Assembly: GCA_021531385.1 (NCBI GenBank)
Contig: JAFBIR010000018.1
Span: 1 to 58,671 of the forward strand
Direction of reading: 5' to 3'
From: Parabacteroides distasonis
Lineage (GTDB): Bacteria > Bacteroidota > Bacteroidia > Bacteroidales > Tannerellaceae
Length of the DNA: 58,671 nucleotides
Positions 42,165-52,673 of the stretch are shown here, piece by piece. A model generated the notes under the pieces. It was not told the DNA's origin. It did not search any database and saw nothing but the letters and a program-made list of their open reading frames with translations. The first letter of the stretch is position 1, and each line of letters starts with the position of its first letter. The translations under genes were made by a program, and so were the position numbers.

Positions 42165-42929
42165 ATGAAAAAGAGCAATATGAGCATAAAACCTATTTGG
42201 GGTATTTGGGTGGCAGGATGTATAGGGCTGACCGCTTGCATGGGCGATCCCGCGGGAACGATCCATTATCACCGTTTGGGTGTCGTCAAAGAGCAACCGA
42301 TTCGTTGCATCCAGACGATGGATGATCAAGGAAATCTGTTCTTGGTCTCATCCGCAGATTTCGAGAATCAGGAAGGGTTGCGTGAGGGAGACTGCTGTGC
42401 AGTCGATTTTAAGACCAATTTCGTGGAGACCTTGGCTGATGGTATCTATAAGTCTGAGATTTTTGCCTACGATACGGTTGCCGTGTGGCCTGTGCAGGAG
42501 TCGCTGACAGATACCGCTTTGATCCTGCCCGACGAGCAATTCGTGACAGTGGATTTTGGACGGAGCCTTTACTTAGCCGGTCGTTTCTTTGTGCAGACCC
42601 AGCATACCAATCACCAAGCCGATCAACAAGACCTGTTTGATCTATCTTATGATCCGGCACAGGTAGTGGAGGTGGATACGTTGGGGCAACGCTGTTATAA
42701 CCTCTTCCTGCGGGTGCGAAGTCTTCCGGGGACGGGTGATTCCGTGAAATGGATCGAGACGAGTGCGTTCAAGTTGGAGGACTTCTTGCGACAAGTTCGC
42801 CCTACCGAGGAGGCCTTGGGCGAATCGAAGATCCGGTTTTGCCTGAACTATCCTGTGCGTTACAATGCGGACACGACGGCTTACATTTGGGGGAAAACCA
42901 ATATGTTTACGTTGCAGTTTTCAGAATAA
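42165..42929 (+). CDS. NigD-like lipoprotein (second of two)
   Basis: A 254-residue lipoprotein (GLTAC, Cys about 25). Shares the plan of the preceding gene: short post-lipobox strand, FENQEGLREGDCCAVDFKTNF, and an end domain (FLRVRSLPGTGDSVKWIE...). Gap of 10 bp from the first. The pair probably arose by old duplication. Function unknown; both should face the periplasm or cell surface. Confidence 0.7.
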   Translation: MKKSNMSIKPIWGIWVAGCIGLTACMGDPAGTIHYHRLGVVKEQPIRCIQTMDDQGNLFLVSSADFENQEGLREGDCCAVDFKTNFVETLADGIYKSEIFAYDTVAVWPVQESLTDTALILPDEQFVTVDFGRSLYLAGRFFVQTQHTNHQADQQDLFDLSYDPAQVVEVDTLGQRCYNLFLRVRSLPGTGDSVKWIETSAFKLEDFLRQVRPTEEALGESKIRFCLNYPVRYNADTTAYIWGKTNMFTLQFSE

Positions 42930-42941
42930 TGTGTACTTTTG
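42912..42941 (+). promoter_or_regulatory. Promoter of the YIP1-family gene
   Basis: TTG at 42912-42914, 19 nt, TACTTTTG at 42934-42941, 21 bp before the ATG at 42963. Confidence 0.55.
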
Positions 42942-42962
42942 TTTTCAAATAGTAGATTAGAA

Positions 42963-43526
42963 ATGTATAAAGAGATATTGAAGTGGGTAATCGGCTTGAT
43001 TTCGCAGCCAACGAAAGCCTGGCATGTGCTGTCGAAAAGAGAAGAGAATCATGAGGAGTTTCTTTCCGGTTTCATCTATCCATTGATCGGATTGGTGACT
43101 ATCGCAGCCTTTGCGGGTGTGCTGTTCACCATGAAGCAATTTGATTTGGAACATGCGTTAAAAGAGGCTATCCGTGCTTTGGTATCCTCTTTTGGCGGTT
43201 TCTATGTGGGTGCCTATTTGATGAACGAGATTTGGCAGGGCGTGTTTAAGCGGAAGAAAGATTTAAAGCTGTGGATGCGTTTCGTAGGTTATTCCTCCTC
43301 GCTGATGTTTACGCTGAATATCGTGTTGCAGCTGTTGCCGGAGTTTTTCTTTTTGCAGGTGTTTGTACTCTATACCTTTTATATTATTTGGGAAGGTGCT
43401 GTATCCTACATGAAGATAGGAGAGCAAGAGCGCATGAAATTTACTTTTATCACGACAATAGTTGTCTTGGCAACCCCCTTTGTGATAGAGAAAATGATGG
43501 GTATGTTTATGCCCGGATTAGGCTAA
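42963..43526 (+). CDS. YIP1-family membrane protein
   Basis: A 187-residue protein with five membrane segments. Start ATG beginning MYKEILKWVIGLISQPTKAWHVLSKR; the upstream frame would run across the promoter. The opening PTKAWHVLSKREENHEEFLSGFIYPLIGL and the GYSSSLMFTLNIVLQLLPEFF core match YIP1 proteins of this phylum. Function unknown in bacteria. Lies 29 bp before smpB. Confidence 0.8.
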   Translation: MYKEILKWVIGLISQPTKAWHVLSKREENHEEFLSGFIYPLIGLVTIAAFAGVLFTMKQFDLEHALKEAIRALVSSFGGFYVGAYLMNEIWQGVFKRKKDLKLWMRFVGYSSSLMFTLNIVLQLLPEFFFLQVFVLYTFYIIWEGAVSYMKIGEQERMKFTFITTIVVLATPFVIEKMMGMFMPGLG

Positions 43527-43555
43527 TAAATCCAATGAACAAGGAAAGATAAGCC

Positions 43556-44017
43556 ATGAAAGAGAAGTTAAGTAACAATATATTAATCAAGAATAAACGA
43601 GCGACTTTTGATTATGAGTTGCTCGATACTTTTACGGCCGGCATCGTATTGACCGGTACGGAGATTAAGTCCATTCGCTTGGGCAAAGCCAGTTTGGTAG
43701 ATACCTTCTGCATTGTGGAGAAGGGTGAGTTATGGGTGAAGAACATGTATATCGCCGAGTATTTTTACGGTACCTATAATAATCACACGGCTCGACGGGA
43801 TCGCAAGCTATTGCTAACTCGTAAAGAGTTACGCAAGATAGAGGGAGCGGTGAAAGCCAGTGGCTTCACGATTGTTCCCACTAAGCTGTTTATCAACGAG
43901 AAGGGGTTAGCCAAGGTGGTTGTAGCGATCGCACGAGGCAAGAAAGAGTATGACAAGCGTGATTCCATCCGTGAGCGTGATGATCGTCGGGAGATGGATC
44001 GGGCTTTCAAGCGATAG
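43556..44017 (+). CDS. smpB: SsrA-binding protein
   Basis: A 153-residue tmRNA cofactor used to rescue stalled ribosomes. [42 protein letters not shown] and [28 protein letters not shown] are canonical, and the basic C-terminal tail ([26 protein letters not shown]) is intact. The window itself has no tmRNA gene. Confidence 0.98.
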   Translation: MKEKLSNNILIKNKRATFDYELLDTFTAGIVLTGTEIKSIRLGKASLVDTFCIVEKGELWVKNMYIAEYFYGTYNNHTARRDRKLLLTRKELRKIEGAVKASGFTIVPTKLFINEKGLAKVVVAIARGKKEYDKRDSIRERDDRREMDRAFKR

Positions 44018-44067
44018 ACCATTAGCGGTAATTTTAGATAGGCAAAAAGAATTCAGGAAAGAAAAAC

Positions 44068-47000
44068 ATGACAAGATCAGCGTTTGAACAGCTTCTGCGT
44101 GAGCGTATTTTAGTGCTCGACGGTGGGTTGGGCACTATGATTCAACGGTTTAAACTGACAGAACAGGATTATAGAGGGGAGCGATTCGCGGATTTTCCCG
44201 GACAGTTAAAAGGCAATAACGACCTCTTGAACATCACCCGACCAGATGTGTTGCGGGATATTCATACGCAATATATGGAGGCAGGGGCGGACATTGTCAC
44301 GACCAATACCTTCAATGCCAATGTGATCTCTATGGCCGACTACGGTACGCAATCCTATGTGGGCGAGATCAATCGGGCAGGTGCATGCTTGGTACGTGAG
44401 GCGGCCAACGCCTATACCGCTCGAACAGGTCGTTCGATCTTGGTGGCAGGATCTGTAGGTCCGACCAATAAGACTGCCTCTATGAGTCCTGACGTGAGCG
44501 ATCCTGCCTATCGGGCCGTGACCTACACGGATCTCTATGCGGCTTACAAAGAGCAGATCGAGGCATTGGTGGAGGGTGGTGTGGATATCATCCTCTTTGA
44601 GACGACCTTCGACACCTTGAATGTCAAAGCGGGTTTGGAGGCGGCTGAGGTGGTTTTGCAGGAGCGTCAGGCTGATCTGCCGATCATGCTTTCGTTGACT
44701 CTTTCGGCGCAAGGCGGACGTACCTTCTCCGGACAGACATTGGCTGCTTTCTTGGCTTCAGTGATGCATACCCGCATCGTTAGTGTGGGCTTGAACTGTT
44801 CGTTTGGAGCAGCGGATATGAAGCCTTACTTAGCGGAATTGGCTCGATTGGCGCCCTGTTTCATCAGTGCTTATCCCAATGCCGGATTACCGAATACCTT
44901 TGGAGAATATGACGAGACTCCTGAGAAGATGCTGGAGCATGTGCGTCCCTTCGTGGAGGAGGGCTTAGTGAATGTCTTGGGTGGCTGTTGTGGCACGACA
45001 CCGGCACATATCGCCAAGTTCCCCGACTTGGTGAGAGGCAAACGGCCGCATCAACCAGCAAAGCAGCCTGATTGCTTATGGCTCTCTGGATTGGAGTTAT
45101 TGGAGGTAAAGCCGGAGAACAACTTCGTGAACGTTGGTGAGCGGTGCAACGTGGCTGGCTCACGTAAGTTCTTGCGTTTGATCAAAGAAGGAAGTTATGA
45201 GGAGGCGTTGACCATCGCCCGTAAACAGGTGGAAGATGGCGCGCAAATTCTCGATATCAATATGGACGACGGTATGCTGGATGCAGTCAAGGAGATGACT
45301 CATTTCCTGAACCTGATTGCGGCTGAACCGGATATTGCCCGTGTACCGGTCATGATCGACTCCTCCAAGTGGGAGGTAATCGAGCAGGGCTTGATGTGCG
45401 TGCAGGGCAAGAGCATTGTCAATTCCATCTCACTGAAAGAGGGCGAGGAGCTGTTCTTGCGTCATGCGGCACGCATCAAGCAGCTTGGTGCCGCTACGGT
45501 CGTTATGGCTTTCGATGAGCAGGGACAGGCCGATACCTTTGAGCGGAAGATTGCGATTTGCAAGCGTGCGTATGATTTGCTGACGCAAAAGGTAGGCTTT
45601 AACCCGCAAGACATCATCTTTGATCCCAACATCTTGGCAATCGCTACCGGCATGGAGGAGCACAATGGCTATGGTTTGGCCTTCATCCAGGCCGTGGAAT
45701 GGATCAAGCAGCACCTGCCAGGGGCAAAGGTGAGTGGTGGCGTCAGCAACCTCTCTTTCTCTTTCCGAGGCAATAATCAAGTGCGAGAGGCGATGCATGC
45801 GGTCTTTCTTTATCATGCTATTGCCAAAGGAATGGATATGGGCATTGTCAATCCCTCCACGTCCGTACTGTATGAAGAGATTGAGCCGACCTTCCGAACG
45901 CTCTTGGAAGATGTGATACTCTATCGTCGTCCGGAGGCGGCAGAGGAGTTGATTGCCTATGCGCAGCAGTTGCATACGCAGGCTTCCGGTGAACAGATGG
46001 AGAAGCATCACGAGGCTTGGCGAGAGGGCACGTTGAACGAGCGCTTGGAGTATGCCTTGATTAAAGGTATTGGTGATTATTTGGAGGCCGATTTGCAGGA
46101 GGCTTTAACCCAATATGTGCATGCGGTAGAGATTATCGATGGCCCCTTGATGAGTGGTATGAATAAGGTAGGCAACTTGTTCGGTGCCGGAAAGATGTTC
46201 TTGCCCCAGGTGGTGAAGACTGCCCGCACGATGAAGAAGGCTGTAGCGATCTTGCAGCCAGCTATTGAGGCGGAAAAGAAGGCTGCTGGTTCGGCAAAGG
46301 CAGGAAAGGTGCTTTTCGCCACGGTGAAGGGAGATGTTCATGATATTGGTAAGAATATTGTTTCCATTGTATTGGCTTGTAATAATTACGAGGTGATCGA
46401 CTTGGGTGTGATGGTCCCCACAGAGGTCATTGTGCAGAAGGCCATCGAGGAGAAACCTGATCTGGTCTGTCTCTCTGGCTTGATCACTCCCTCGTTGGAG
46501 GAGATGGCGCACGTGGCGGAAGAGATGCAAAAGGCCGGTCTGACCATACCCTTGATGGTGGGTGGTGCGACTACCTCCAAACTGCATACAGCGGTCAAGA
46601 TCGCCCCACACTATGATTTCCCGGTGATTCATGTGCTGGATGCCTCTCAGAATCCATTGATTGCTGCCAAACTGTTGAATCCCGCTACACATGATGCCTA
46701 TGTGGCTGAGTTGACTCAAGAGCAGGAGGCCTTGCGGGCGTCGATGGCGCAGAAGAAAGAGGAGCTGGTTTCTTTAACGGAGGCTCGTCAGCATCCGGTG
46801 GCCATAGATTGGAAAAATTATACCCCCGTTGTGCCTCATCAGATGGGTGTCCATGAGTTGCCCGTAGTGCCGGTGGAGGAGCTGATTCCCTATATTCATT
46901 GGACCTTCTTCTTTAGCGCTTGGAAACTGGCCGGACGCTATGCGGAGATCACACAGATTCATGGCTGTGATTCCTGTCGGGCGATGTGGTTAGCTGGATT

Positions 47001-47766
47001 CCCTGAGAATGAGCGGGCAAAGGCGGCTGAGGCGATGCAACTCTATAAGGATGCGACTCGCCTGTTGGATCGGTTAGTGGCTGAGAAGGTGGCTTGTTGC
47101 AAGGCGGTCTATGGCTTCTTCCCGGCCTATAGTGAAGGAGATACGATCCATATCGGCGATCACCTATTACCTACTTTGCGGCAGCAGGTGAAGCGTCCGG
47201 AGGCCATTTATAAGAGTTTGGCCGATTATGTGATGCCGGCAGCGGAGCAACGTACGGACTATTTAGGTGCTTTTGTGGTGACGGCGGGTCTCGGCTTGGA
47301 GTCCTGGATGGAGCAATATCAGGCGGAGGGCGATACCTATAATGCCATGCTGCTGCAGACGTTGAGCGACCGTTTGGCGGAGGCGTTAGCTGAGTATCTG
47401 CATGAGCGGGTACGCAAGGAGTTCTGGGGCTATGCGCCCGATGAACAGCTCTCGATAGCCGATCTTTACAAGGTGAAGTATCAAGGCATTCGTCCGGCAA
47501 TAGGCTACCCCTCTTTACCGGATCAGCGACTCAATGAGACGCTGGACGAACTGTTGGGTATGCAGCGTATCGGCGTGCGGCTGACAGAGAACGGAGCGAT
47601 GTATCCGACCGCTTCGGTCAGCGGACTTTACTTTGCGCATCCGGCAGCACAGTATTTCATGATTGGAACCATTGACGAGGAGCAGTTGCGAAACTATGCC
47701 GCTCGCAGAGGCTTGACAGAGGAGGAGGCTCGCAAACTGTTAAGCCGTAATGTGATGGCCAAGTAA
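44068..47766 (+). CDS. metH: Cobalamin-dependent methionine synthase
   Basis: A 1232-residue enzyme methylating homocysteine from methyl-THF. Domains in order: homocysteine-binding barrel (1-325) with zinc cysteines in GLNCSFGA and [10 protein letters not shown], pterin barrel (350-620; [16 protein letters not shown]), cobalamin modules (650-890) with DVHDIGKN, whose His (about 757) binds cobalt, and the SAM-binding activation domain (900-1230; [11 protein letters not shown]). Intact and full length. No cobalamin riboswitch is visible in the 50 bp upstream. Works after metY. Confidence 0.98.
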   Translation: MTRSAFEQLLRERILVLDGGLGTMIQRFKLTEQDYRGERFADFPGQLKGNNDLLNITRPDVLRDIHTQYMEAGADIVTTNTFNANVISMADYGTQSYVGEINRAGACLVREAANAYTARTGRSILVAGSVGPTNKTASMSPDVSDPAYRAVTYTDLYAAYKEQIEALVEGGVDIILFETTFDTLNVKAGLEAAEVVLQERQADLPIMLSLTLSAQGGRTFSGQTLAAFLASVMHTRIVSVGLNCSFGAADMKPYLAELARLAPCFISAYPNAGLPNTFGEYDETPEKMLEHVRPFVEEGLVNVLGGCCGTTPAHIAKFPDLVRGKRPHQPAKQPDCLWLSGLELLEVKPENNFVNVGERCNVAGSRKFLRLIKEGSYEEALTIARKQVEDGAQILDINMDDGMLDAVKEMTHFLNLIAAEPDIARVPVMIDSSKWEVIEQGLMCVQGKSIVNSISLKEGEELFLRHAARIKQLGAATVVMAFDEQGQADTFERKIAICKRAYDLLTQKVGFNPQDIIFDPNILAIATGMEEHNGYGLAFIQAVEWIKQHLPGAKVSGGVSNLSFSFRGNNQVREAMHAVFLYHAIAKGMDMGIVNPSTSVLYEEIEPTFRTLLEDVILYRRPEAAEELIAYAQQLHTQASGEQMEKHHEAWREGTLNERLEYALIKGIGDYLEADLQEALTQYVHAVEIIDGPLMSGMNKVGNLFGAGKMFLPQVVKTARTMKKAVAILQPAIEAEKKAAGSAKAGKVLFATVKGDVHDIGKNIVSIVLACNNYEVIDLGVMVPTEVIVQKAIEEKPDLVCLSGLITPSLEEMAHVAEEMQKAGLTIPLMVGGATTSKLHTAVKIAPHYDFPVIHVLDASQNPLIAAKLLNPATHDAYVAELTQEQEALRASMAQKKEELVSLTEARQHPVAIDWKNYTPVVPHQMGVHELPVVPVEELIPYIHWTFFFSAWKLAGRYAEITQIHGCDSCRAMWLAGFPENERAKAAEAMQLYKDATRLLDRLVAEKVACCKAVYGFFPAYSEGDTIHIGDHLLPTLRQQVKRPEAIYKSLADYVMPAAEQRTDYLGAFVVTAGLGLESWMEQYQAEGDTYNAMLLQTLSDRLAEALAEYLHERVRKEFWGYAPDEQLSIADLYKVKYQGIRPAIGYPSLPDQRLNETLDELLGMQRIGVRLTENGAMYPTASVSGLYFAHPAAQYFMIGTIDEEQLRNYAARRGLTEEEARKLLSRNVMAK

Positions 47767-47798
47767 TCGGTACAAATACTTGTTAACAGATAATAGCA

Positions 47799-48917
47799 AT
47801 GAGAACACAACAACTTAGATTTAAGACATGGCTTTGCTGCCTGTTTTTGAGTAGCTTCGTAGGGCAGGGGATAACTGCCCAAACAACGATACCCCCTACG
47901 GGCACCTGGGTGAAACCGACAGATCCCCATATTCAGTATGTGGGACGTGTTAGCTTTAAGCATCCTGAAGCACCCTGTTTTACCTATCCGGGGGTTCAGA
48001 TTCGAGCAGCCTTTGAGGGCACATCCCTCCGTATGGTGGCGAAGCCGAACAGTGGTTATTTCATGGTGCAGATTGATGAGGCGCAACCTTTCAAGGTGGC
48101 GCTCACTTCGCCCAAGGATTCGATTGTCTCTTTGGCGGCAGCCTTGCCCAAGGGCAAGCATACCGTACGCATCATGAATGTCTTGGAGGCGTATGAAAGG
48201 CGCCCGGAGTTCAAGGGCTTCCTGTTGGATGAGGGATGCAAGTTGGTTACGCCTCCCGCATTGCCGACCCGTAAGATCGAGTTCATTGGCAACTCCATCA
48301 CTTGTGGCTATGGCGTAGAGGCTTCGAGTGGAAAAGTCCGTTTCTCAGAAGATACAGAGAACCATTATTATACCTATGCGGCGATTGCTGCCCGTGAGTT
48401 GAATGCGCAGCACTATGTCACTGCACGCAGTGGTATCGGTATTTACCGCAACTACAACGGCCCCAAGGAGGGAAATCCCAACTGTATGCCGGCACTCTAT
48501 TTGCAGACACTTTTCGGGGATAGTACGGAGGTGTGGGATTGCCAGCGTTACCAACCTGATTTGGTTTGTGTCAATTTGGGTACCAATGATTGTAGCACGA
48601 AAGGGTATGATCCGGTTCGCTTGAAAGCGGCCTATGTCCGTTTCGGTCAACGCCTGCGTACGCTCTATCCGGAGGCTAAGATCGTTTGGTTAAGCGGCTG
48701 TATGTTGGATGGTGAGCCGATGAAATTGGTGGAGCGCACCTTGGATGAGGTGGCTGCTGAGGCGAATGCCGCAGGCGATAAGGAGGTCTATCGCTTCAAT
48801 TTCTCGCCGCAGAATGGCGACTTGGGTTATGGGGCTGATTCCCATCCCAGCATTGGCCAGCAAAGACGTATGGCCGATGAGTTGATTCCTTTCCTTCGCC
48901 AGCTAATGGGGTGGTAA
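47799..48917 (+). CDS. CE2-like SGNH esterase
   Basis: A 372-residue exported protein (hydrophobic signal around residues 10-30). An N-terminal beta-sandwich (about 35-150) precedes an SGNH hydrolase domain with GNSITCGYG (Ser near 166), NLGTNDCS and a final DSHPSIGQQRRMA holding Asp/His. The layout fits carbohydrate esterase family 2 (acetyl-sugar esterase). Target polysaccharide unknown. It lies 32 bp after metH, and a bidirectional terminator follows. Confidence 0.88.
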   Translation: MRTQQLRFKTWLCCLFLSSFVGQGITAQTTIPPTGTWVKPTDPHIQYVGRVSFKHPEAPCFTYPGVQIRAAFEGTSLRMVAKPNSGYFMVQIDEAQPFKVALTSPKDSIVSLAAALPKGKHTVRIMNVLEAYERRPEFKGFLLDEGCKLVTPPALPTRKIEFIGNSITCGYGVEASSGKVRFSEDTENHYYTYAAIAARELNAQHYVTARSGIGIYRNYNGPKEGNPNCMPALYLQTLFGDSTEVWDCQRYQPDLVCVNLGTNDCSTKGYDPVRLKAAYVRFGQRLRTLYPEAKIVWLSGCMLDGEPMKLVERTLDEVAAEANAAGDKEVYRFNFSPQNGDLGYGADSHPSIGQQRRMADELIPFLRQLMGW

Positions 48918-48935
48918 GAACAATAAAAGAGATAG

Positions 48936-48983
48936 AAAGAGCTGTGTCAAAAGGATTTTTATTCGATCGACACAGCTCTTTTT
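48936..48983. terminator. Bidirectional terminator between the CE2-like gene and nadE
   Basis: AAAGAGCTGTGTC (48936-48948) pairs with GACACAGCTCTTT (48969-48981), a 13-bp perfect stem, with T-run on the + side and A-run on the other. Confidence 0.85.
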
Positions 48984-48988
48984 ATGGG

Positions 48989-50911
48989 TTACAGCTTTTC
49001 AATCTCCTCTAACCATAATGTAGCCATCGCATCACTCGGCATACGCCAGTCGCCACGGGGGGAAAGGGTGATGGAGCCTACCTTCGGGCCATCGGGTAAA
49101 CAGCTACGCTTGAACTGCTGCTGAAAGAAGCGGCGGAAGAAGGTGTGCAGCCATTTCTTGATTGTGGCAGTATCATATACACCTGCGAAGGCGATCTGTG
49201 CCAAGAAGTAGATCTTCGACGGGCAAGCTCCGAAGCGGATGAAATGATAGAGGAAGAAATCATGTAGCTCGTAAGGACCTACCAAATCCTCTGTCTTTTG
49301 CTTGATATTGCCCTGCTCGTCGGCGGGGATCAACTCCGGGCTGATAGGCGTATCAACGATGTCTAAGAGGGTAGCCTTCGATTGTTCGTCCACCTTGTTG
49401 TTGGCTACCCATTCTACCAAGTAGCGCACAAGAGTCTTCGGGATGCTGCCATTGACACCATACATCGACATGTGGTCGCCGTTATAGGTAGCCCATCCCA
49501 ACGCTAACTCTGAGAGATCACCGGTGCCGATCACCATACCATTCGCTTTGTTCGCCACATCCATCAGCAGCTGAGTCCGCTCACGTGCCTGGCTGTTTTC
49601 ATAGGTCACGTCATGCACGGAGGGATCGTGCTCGATGTCTTGGAAATGTTGCAGGCAGGCCGCCTTAATGGAGATCTCTTTCAATGTGACACCCAAAGAA
49701 CGGATGAGGTTGCAAGCGTTGGTGTAGGTGCGATCTGTCGTGCCAAAACCTGGCATCGTGATACCGATGATACGTTCACGAGGCAACTTGAGGGCATCGA
49801 AGGTCATCACAGTCACCAATAAAGCCAACGTTGAATCCAATCCACCGGAGATACCGACCACCGCGGTCTGCGCATGGGTATGCACCAATCGTTTCGCCAA
49901 ACCGGCTACCTGGATATGGAAAATCTCCTCGCATCGCTCTTGTAAAGCTTCACCAGAAGGAGTGAAGGGATGCGGGTCGATCGGTCGTGTCAGCCGCAGC
50001 GTATGGTTGGGCAGACTGAATGGGATGATCGTGGCGTTGGTCAGGTTATGATTCAGGTAGCCCTGCATGAAGCTGGTGTTCACGCGGCGATCGTTCATCA
50101 AGTTCTCCACGTCGATCTCGCTGATCACCAACTGCTCCTCCATCGAGAAACGCTCAGACTCCTTCAAGATTACACCATTTTCAGCGATGATGCCATTGCC
50201 GGCGAAGACTAAGTCGGTGCTCGACTCGCCAAAACCTGCTGAGGCGTAGATATATCCGGCGATACAACGGGCAGACTGTTGGGCGATCAGTGAACGCAGA
50301 TAGGTATGTTTCCCGATCAATTCGTTGCTGGCAGACAGGTTGAAAATCAGGTTTGCCCCCTGCATCGCCAATTCTGAACTGGGAGGAATAGGCACCCACA
50401 GATCCTCGCAAATCTCGACACCCACCTTCACTTGCTCGTACTCAAACAGTAGGTAGCTATCCATTGGCACCGTCCGACCGCCAATCTGGATCACACTCTC
50501 TTGCAGCTGATAGGCTGGCGTGAACCAACGCTCCTCCTGGAACTCCTTGTAACTCGGCAAATAGCTCTTCGGCACCACGCCCAAGATCTCACCCCGTTGG
50601 AAAACCACCGCAGCGTTGATCAACTGGCTGCCACTTCGCAAAGGGCAACCCACGATAGCCATCAGGTCTAAATCTGCCGTTTTACAAACCAACTCCGTCA
50701 AGGCCTTTTCCGCCTGCCGAAGCAACGTCTCCTGTTGGAACAGGTCCAAGCAGGTATAAGCTGTGATAGAAAGCTCAGGGAAAGCGATAATCTGCACATG
50801 CTGTGTAGCAGCTTGGCGCATAAGTCCCTCTATTTGATGCATATTATAAAAGCAGTCGGCCACCTTGACGCTGGGTACCGCCGCTGCCACCTTTACAAAA
50901 CCGTAGTCCAT
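48989..50911 (-). CDS. nadE: Glutamine-dependent NAD+ synthetase
   Basis: A 640-residue enzyme making NAD+ from nicotinate adenine dinucleotide. N-terminal nitrilase-type glutaminase domain with FPELSITAYTC (Glu), KSYLPSYKEF (Lys) and EICEDLWVP (Cys); C-terminal synthetase with P-loop GISGGLDSTLALL and MPGFGTTDRTYTNA. Length is that of the long, glutamine-using form. The -7 box TATCTTTG lies upstream on the minus strand at 50945-50938. Confidence 0.97.
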   Translation of the reverse strand: MDYGFVKVAAAVPSVKVADCFYNMHQIEGLMRQAATQHVQIIAFPELSITAYTCLDLFQQETLLRQAEKALTELVCKTADLDLMAIVGCPLRSGSQLINAAVVFQRGEILGVVPKSYLPSYKEFQEERWFTPAYQLQESVIQIGGRTVPMDSYLLFEYEQVKVGVEICEDLWVPIPPSSELAMQGANLIFNLSASNELIGKHTYLRSLIAQQSARCIAGYIYASAGFGESSTDLVFAGNGIIAENGVILKESERFSMEEQLVISEIDVENLMNDRRVNTSFMQGYLNHNLTNATIIPFSLPNHTLRLTRPIDPHPFTPSGEALQERCEEIFHIQVAGLAKRLVHTHAQTAVVGISGGLDSTLALLVTVMTFDALKLPRERIIGITMPGFGTTDRTYTNACNLIRSLGVTLKEISIKAACLQHFQDIEHDPSVHDVTYENSQARERTQLLMDVANKANGMVIGTGDLSELALGWATYNGDHMSMYGVNGSIPKTLVRYLVEWVANNKVDEQSKATLLDIVDTPISPELIPADEQGNIKQKTEDLVGPYELHDFFLYHFIRFGACPSKIYFLAQIAFAGVYDTATIKKWLHTFFRRFFQQQFKRSCLPDGPKVGSITLSPRGDWRMPSDAMATLWLEEIEKL

Positions 50912-50993
50912 GTTGTTATTTATTTTAAATATGGCCTCAAAGATAGCTGTTTTTGCTCAACCTGCCACATTTTACGGGTGAGTTTGCCCCTCC

Positions 50994-52580
50994 TCACTCC
51001 ACCTCAAACTCACTGATCGTGCCCGTCTCAGAGGAGAAGTTTACGCCAATGCGGAACAGTTTACGGGGATCGGTGGCGTAGGGGCGTGCATAGCCCTTCT
51101 CTTCGATCTGCCGAAGAGCCTCCTGAGCGGAGCCGTCCAGCTTGAACTCGAAGATATAGACGTAGTCGGGCACCTCTACAATACAATCCACCCGTCCTTG
51201 GCTCTGCTCCTTCTCGATGAAGACGGTGTAGAAGCTGATCATGCGGAGCACCAAGTAAATCGTATATTGGAAATAGCGCTCGCATTCCGCTGGGTTGCCC
51301 TTCTGCTGCATGCGGTAGGTAGTCTCGGAGAGCAAGGCTGTCAGATGTTGCTCGATCTTTTCCGTATCGCCAGCCTCGAAAGCATCAGCTATGCCGTCGG
51401 CCCAAGAGCCGGGATAGGGAGCCCGCTTGAAGTAGCCGCTGGCCAGGACAGAGATGAAGCCATTCTGCACCTCCTTGTTGGGGAAGTCCAGCCAGTAGGT
51501 GTTGCGCCTTGGATTGACGGACTTGATGGTGAGGTAGCCACTTTGGTAGATCATCGGCAACGGTTGCTCCACATCCGCCTTGTAATCGACAAAAGCCTCT
51601 GGCGGATAGGGGCGACTGATCAGCTCGTTGATATTTTGCTTGAAATGGTTCAGCAGGCGCACCAAGTAGGTAGGTGTGCCGGAGGCGAACCAGAAGTCTC
51701 GCATCTGCTGCTGCTTGAAGCAATTCAAGAGGCTGAAAGGATTATAGATGTCCAGCATGTTTTCGCTGAAATGGTAACCATCGTAGTGCTGTTTCAGCAT
51801 CTGCTTCATCTCGGCCTCATCCACTTTATATTTGGCGGCCAATTCTCGGATCGGCTCCGCAAAGACGGAATATAGCTCCTCCTCCGAGATGCCACAAAGA
51901 GCCTCGTATTCTTTGGCCATGCTGATGTCCTCCGGCTGGTTGAACCCGCTGAAGACACTGATCTGCGAGAATTTGGTGACACCCGTCAGGAGCACGAAGC
52001 GCAGGTGCGCATCCGATCCTTTGAAGACGGAATAGAAGCCCTTCAACAGACTGCGATGCCACTCCTCCAAGCGGATTCGGTTCCCGTCCACGGTGGCATA
52101 GATGTTACAATCCAATACATCCAGCAACGGCTTATCGTACTCATCGATCAGCACAACGGCACGCCGTCCGGTCTGCTCATGTACTTGCTTCAAGACGTAG
52201 GCAAAGCGTTTGCCCAGATCTTCTTGGTATGGACTTGCCCCGTAATCATGTTCCCAAGTAGCCACATAACCTTCTAAGACGCTCAACAAACTGCCGGGTC
52301 GCGTGAAATCTGTTCCGTTGAAATCAATATGAAACACAGGATACTCCAGCCAATCCTGCTCCAAGGAGTCAATGGCCAAGCCTTGGAATAGTTCCTTATG
52401 TCCTAAAAAATAATGCTTCAAAGTGGAGACCAAGAGGCTCTTGCCGAACCGCCGGGGGCGGCTGAGGAAATAGATCTTTCCCTCTGTTGCCAACCGATAG
52501 ACCATGTCGGTCTTATCCACATAGACAAATCCCATCTCTCGGATTTGATCGAAACTCTGCATGCCAATGGGGTATTTCAT
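50994..52580 (-). CDS. AAA-like ATPase with PD-(D/E)XK nuclease domain
   Basis: A 528-residue protein of a family expanded in Bacteroidales (AAA-ATPase_like plus DUF1703). Start ATG beginning MKYPIGMQSFDQIREM, with AGGTGA upstream; the in-frame GTG 9 bp earlier is not used. The N-terminal P-loop region has YVDKTDMVYRL and SRPRRFGKSLLVSTLKHYF; the Walker B is VVLIDEYDKPL. The C-terminal nuclease-like motif is GRVDCIVEVPDYVYIFEFKLDGSA (D...E-x-K). Possibly mobile or defence related; not proven. Confidence 0.93.
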   Translation of the reverse strand: MKYPIGMQSFDQIREMGFVYVDKTDMVYRLATEGKIYFLSRPRRFGKSLLVSTLKHYFLGHKELFQGLAIDSLEQDWLEYPVFHIDFNGTDFTRPGSLLSVLEGYVATWEHDYGASPYQEDLGKRFAYVLKQVHEQTGRRAVVLIDEYDKPLLDVLDCNIYATVDGNRIRLEEWHRSLLKGFYSVFKGSDAHLRFVLLTGVTKFSQISVFSGFNQPEDISMAKEYEALCGISEEELYSVFAEPIRELAAKYKVDEAEMKQMLKQHYDGYHFSENMLDIYNPFSLLNCFKQQQMRDFWFASGTPTYLVRLLNHFKQNINELISRPYPPEAFVDYKADVEQPLPMIYQSGYLTIKSVNPRRNTYWLDFPNKEVQNGFISVLASGYFKRAPYPGSWADGIADAFEAGDTEKIEQHLTALLSETTYRMQQKGNPAECERYFQYTIYLVLRMISFYTVFIEKEQSQGRVDCIVEVPDYVYIFEFKLDGSAQEALRQIEEKGYARPYATDPRKLFRIGVNFSSETGTISEFEVE

Positions 52581-52640
52581 ATCGCTCACCTGTTAATGGA
52601 TTTCCGACGGCGAAGATACGAACTTTTCGCTCGAAATCGT

Positions 52641-52648
52641 TATTTTTG
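52641..52648 (+). promoter_or_regulatory. -7 box of the TPR-HTH regulator gene
   Basis: TATTTTTG, 26 bp before the ATG at 52674. No convincing -33 box at the normal distance. Confidence 0.45.
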
Positions 52649-52673
52649 CCCGCCGTAAGTCAAGAAAGGATCA

